Below, piece by piece: positions 8,829 through 11,094 of a stretch of 11,094 nt of DNA. The position numbers were made by a program, and so were the translations under genes. Under the pieces are notes generated by a model. That model searched no databases. It was not told the origin of the DNA and saw nothing but the letters and a program-made list of their open reading frames with translations. The DNA lies in assembly GCA_034440555.1 (NCBI GenBank), contig JAWXCG010000074.1:1-11094 (forward strand), given 5' to 3'. Every line of letters starts with the position of its first letter. Position 1 is the first letter of the stretch. This DNA comes from 0-14-3-00-62-12 sp034440555 (GTDB lineage Bacteria; Pseudomonadota; Gammaproteobacteria; Xanthomonadales; Ahniellaceae).

Positions 8829-10385
8829 ATGAAACTGCTGCGTTCTTCGCTGGTTTTCAGCGGTTTTACCCTGCTATCGCGGATTGCCGGTTTCGTCCGC
8901 GATGCGCTGCAAGGCGCGCTTTTTGGTACCGGCGCGGCGACCAGTGCGTTTGTGGTCGCTTATCGAATTCCCAATTATTTGCGCCGCATCTTTGCCGAAG
9001 GCTCATTCGCCTCGGCATTTGTGCCAGTGCTGAGCGAGTTGAAGGAGAAGGGCGATCAGGTTGCCCTGCAGGACTTCCTCGATCATGTGGCCGGTGCCTT
9101 GCTGGCCGCCGTGGTGCTGATCACCGGACTTGGCATGCTGGCGGCGCCGTTGATCGCTCGATTGTTTCTGATCTTCGCCGGCAAGGACTCGCCGCAAGTG
9201 GATCTGACCGCCGAGATGCTGCGCATCACCTTTCCCTATCTGACGTTTATCTCGATGACGGCGCTGGCGGGCGCAGTGCTCAACAGTTTTCGACAATTTG
9301 GCTTGCCGGCATTCGCCCCAGTGCTGCATAACCTCGGCGTGATCGCCGGCATGCTGCTGTTGGCGCCGCTACTGGCCATCCCGGCCAAGGCGTTGGCCTG
9401 GGGCGTAACCGTGGCCGGGTTGTTGCAAATGTTGCTGCTGTGGCCGGCGATGCGACGCTTGGGCCTGCGCACGAAGTTGCGCCTGAATCTGCAACACGAG
9501 GGCGTGCGACGGGTGTTCCGTCTGATGCTGCCGACGATATTTTCTTCATCGGTCGCGCAGATCAATCTGCTGGTCGGCACCATGTTCGCGTCGTTGCTGG
9601 TGGTGCAGGCGCAGTCCTGGCTGTACTTCTCGGATCGGTTGATCGAATTTCCGCTCGGTTTGTTCGGCGTCGCCATCGGCACCGTGATCCTGCCGCACCT
9701 GTCACGCCAGCATGCCGCTGAGGACATGGCCGGCTATGCTGCCGCGCTGGACTGGGGCATGCGCTGCGTGTTGCTGGTCGCTCTGCCCGCGGCAGTCGGA
9801 CTGGCGGTGTTGGCCGAGCCCCTGGTGTTGACACTGTTTCGCTACGGCCAGTTCACCGCTGAAGACGCGCGCATGACCGCGATCAGTATCCAGGCGATGA
9901 GCATCGGCGTGCCGGCGTTCATGCTCAGCAAGGTGCTGCTGCCGGCGTTCTATGCACGCCAGGACACGCGCACGCCGATGCGCATCGCCATCCGCACGGT
10001 GCTGGCCAATGTGCTGCTTACCATCGCCTTGGTGACGCCACTGTGGCATTACCAAGTGCTGGCCGCCCATGCCGGCATTGCCCTGGCCACCGCACTGGCT
10101 GGGGTACTCAATGCCTGGTGGCTGTGGCGGCGGCTGCGTGCACTCGGTTGGTATCAGCCGCAGCCGGGCTGGCCCCTGTTTCTGTTGCGGGTGTTGGCCA
10201 GTTGCGCGCTGATGGCTGCTAGCGTGTGGTGGCTGCGCGAATCGCTGGCGCCATGGCTGCTGTACACCTGGTCGTGGCGACTGCTCGGATTGCTGGTTCT
10301 GGTGTCAGTCGGCGCGATGTGTTTTGCTGCAGCGCTCTGGCTGACCGGATTGCGCCCGCGTATGCTGCGCGAGCCGTCGGCCTAG
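8829..10385 (+). CDS. murJ: Lipid II flippase MurJ
   Basis: MurJ (formerly MviN) moves the peptidoglycan precursor lipid II across the inner membrane. The protein has 518 residues, very hydrophobic, consistent with the 14 membrane helices of the family. Numbering matches E. coli MurJ well: R18, R24, D25, N49, R52, R53, E57 and, in the YFSDRLIE motif, R270 and E273 are present. The FAEGSFASAFVP motif lies at 55-66. The residue that lines up with E. coli D39 is Ser here, which is unusual. The start at ATG 8829 is chosen from the family N-terminus (MKLLRS.....TLLSRIAGFVRD); the frame is open upstream to 8682 but runs across the rpsT start and promoter. The ribosome binding site is poor (GTAAGG too close, GGGGCGGG further up). 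It diverges from rpsT. No terminator is visible after its stop. Confidence 0.96.
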   Translation: MKLLRSSLVFSGFTLLSRIAGFVRDALQGALFGTGAATSAFVVAYRIPNYLRRIFAEGSFASAFVPVLSELKEKGDQVALQDFLDHVAGALLAAVVLITGLGMLAAPLIARLFLIFAGKDSPQVDLTAEMLRITFPYLTFISMTALAGAVLNSFRQFGLPAFAPVLHNLGVIAGMLLLAPLLAIPAKALAWGVTVAGLLQMLLLWPAMRRLGLRTKLRLNLQHEGVRRVFRLMLPTIFSSSVAQINLLVGTMFASLLVVQAQSWLYFSDRLIEFPLGLFGVAIGTVILPHLSRQHAAEDMAGYAAALDWGMRCVLLVALPAAVGLAVLAEPLVLTLFRYGQFTAEDARMTAISIQAMSIGVPAFMLSKVLLPAFYARQDTRTPMRIAIRTVLANVLLTIALVTPLWHYQVLAAHAGIALATALAGVLNAWWLWRRLRALGWYQPQPGWPLFLLRVLASCALMAASVWWLRESLAPWLLYTWSWRLLGLLVLVSVGAMCFAAALWLTGLRPRMLREPSA

Positions 10386-10461
10386 TGCATCGAGTCGGAC
10401 GTTGTGATGAACGGGCGAAGTAATGAATCTGTGATCGCTTGAATCTGAACTGGAGTGGTCC

Positions 10462-11094
10462 ATGAGTGTTCGCAACAGTACGCATCGGTTTCGCTGCACG
10501 CGTTGGGTGACGGCTATTTTGCTTGCGATGACCGGCTCAGCGTCGACACCGGTACTCGCGCTGGACCTGCTCAACCAGTCACGGATGCAGGCAATGGAAT
10601 CCGCGCGGCCGGCGAAGCCGCGTGCGCTCAGTCCCAAACACTTCACCGCATGCGTTGCCGGTATGGCCGATGGCTATCCCTGTTCCAATGTCGACTTGCT
10701 GGCATTTGTGCCGCTCGCGCAGTTTTCTGCCAACAATACCAACAGCCTCTGGGGGTGGACCGATCCCACCACCGAAATCGAATACGCGCTTATCGGTGCC
10801 GACAACGGCATCGCTTTTTTCGATCTGGCAATGCCTGATCATCCGCGATACCTGGGCAAGCTCAATAGCTACACCGGTAGTTCGATCTGGCGCGATGTGC
10901 GCGTCTACGCCAATCACGCCTTCATCGTCAGCGACAACAATGGCGCGCATGGCATGCAGGTATTCGATCTCACCCGCTTACGCGGCGTTGGCGCGGTGCC
11001 ACAAACCTTCAACGAAGATGCGCATTACGCCAATTTTGCCAACGGCCATACGATTGCGATCACCGAAGAATCCGGCTTCGCTTTCATCGCCGGA
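10462..11094 (+). CDS. Choice-of-anchor B family protein, secreted (partial, 5' part)
   Basis: An open frame of 211 codons runs to the window edge. The first 33 residues form a signal peptide (basic N-terminus, hydrophobic AILLAM, probable cleavage after VLA). The segment with ACVAGMADGYPCSNVDLLAF, then LWGWTDP...EYALIG, FFDL..P..P.YLG, GSSIWRDVRVY..HAFIVSD and HGMQVFDLTRLR is the recognisable pattern of the choice-of-anchor B family (LVIVD-like repeats, probably a beta-propeller). Members are exported and often carry a variable C-terminal anchor; the anchor lies outside this window. The biochemical role is unknown. The start is fixed by GGAG (10452-10455) 6 nt before the ATG. It lies 76 bp after murJ on the same strand, with no terminator seen between them, so co-transcription is possible. 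Conserved Cys pairs near residues 67 and 77 may form a disulfide. Confidence 0.88.
   Translation, partial: MSVRNSTHRFRCTRWVTAILLAMTGSASTPVLALDLLNQSRMQAMESARPAKPRALSPKHFTACVAGMADGYPCSNVDLLAFVPLAQFSANNTNSLWGWTDPTTEIEYALIGADNGIAFFDLAMPDHPRYLGKLNSYTGSSIWRDVRVYANHAFIVSDNNGAHGMQVFDLTRLRGVGAVPQTFNEDAHYANFANGHTIAITEESGFAFIAG

Noticed and set aside
8188..8832. A 214-codon plus-strand frame
   Set aside because: It overlaps the 3' end of obgE, a terminator, all of rpsT in antisense and the rpsT promoter; it is a chance frame.
10425..10447. Direct repeat GAATCTG twice, 16 bp apart, upstream of the choice-of-anchor B gene
   Set aside because: Only seven bases each, with no neighbouring promoter of good quality; may be chance.

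Overview
The window looks like chromosomal DNA from a GC-rich gammaproteobacterium, most likely of the order Xanthomonadales (perhaps Rhodanobacteraceae). This placement is an inference. It rests on the housekeeping order rplU-rpmA-obgE, rpsT on the opposite strand and then murJ, on the protein sequences, and on a GTGGGAGCGGCTTTAGCCGC-type palindromic repeat of a kind common in Xanthomonadales and Pseudomonas. No mobile element, CRISPR array, tRNA or rRNA is visible.

Left part (1-1443): a minus-strand gene for an unrecognised lipoprotein runs off the left edge and carries an apparent frameshift at a run of six A residues. It is followed by about 620 bp without a convincing gene; the only candidate there is a short peptide frame at 1031-1183.

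Middle-left (1444-3405): a crotonase-family protein resembling delta3,delta2-enoyl-CoA isomerase (minus strand) is divergent from a periplasmic PCu(A)C copper chaperone (plus strand). The chaperone converges on a hotdog-fold thioesterase (minus strand). A 78-bp REPIN-like double palindrome sits between those last two genes and can form a long hairpin. The thioesterase start overlaps the uvrA stop (ATGA), so uvrA and the thioesterase form a two-gene, probably translationally coupled unit.

Centre (3402-6380): uvrA, the nucleotide-excision-repair ATPase, with all ABC and zinc motifs intact and a roughly 51-residue Lys/Ala-rich C-terminal tail.

Right part (6381-10385): a 220-bp intergenic region carries outward-facing sigma70-type promoters for uvrA and for rplU-rpmA (ribosomal proteins L21 and L27). 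An intrinsic terminator follows rpmA, then comes the GTPase gene obgE. A bidirectional terminator separates obgE from the convergent rpsT (S20), which starts with GTG and has a strong promoter. murJ, the lipid II flippase, diverges from rpsT.

Right edge (10386-11094): the 5' part of a secreted choice-of-anchor B family protein, at the place where ribF often follows in related genomes.

Most of the window is ordinary core genome and I do not see a clear novel defence or biosynthetic system. The points most worth a second look are the frameshifted lipoprotein, the Asp-to-Ser change at MurJ position 39, the basic UvrA tail with its coupled thioesterase, and the uncertain small ORF in the gene-poor stretch.
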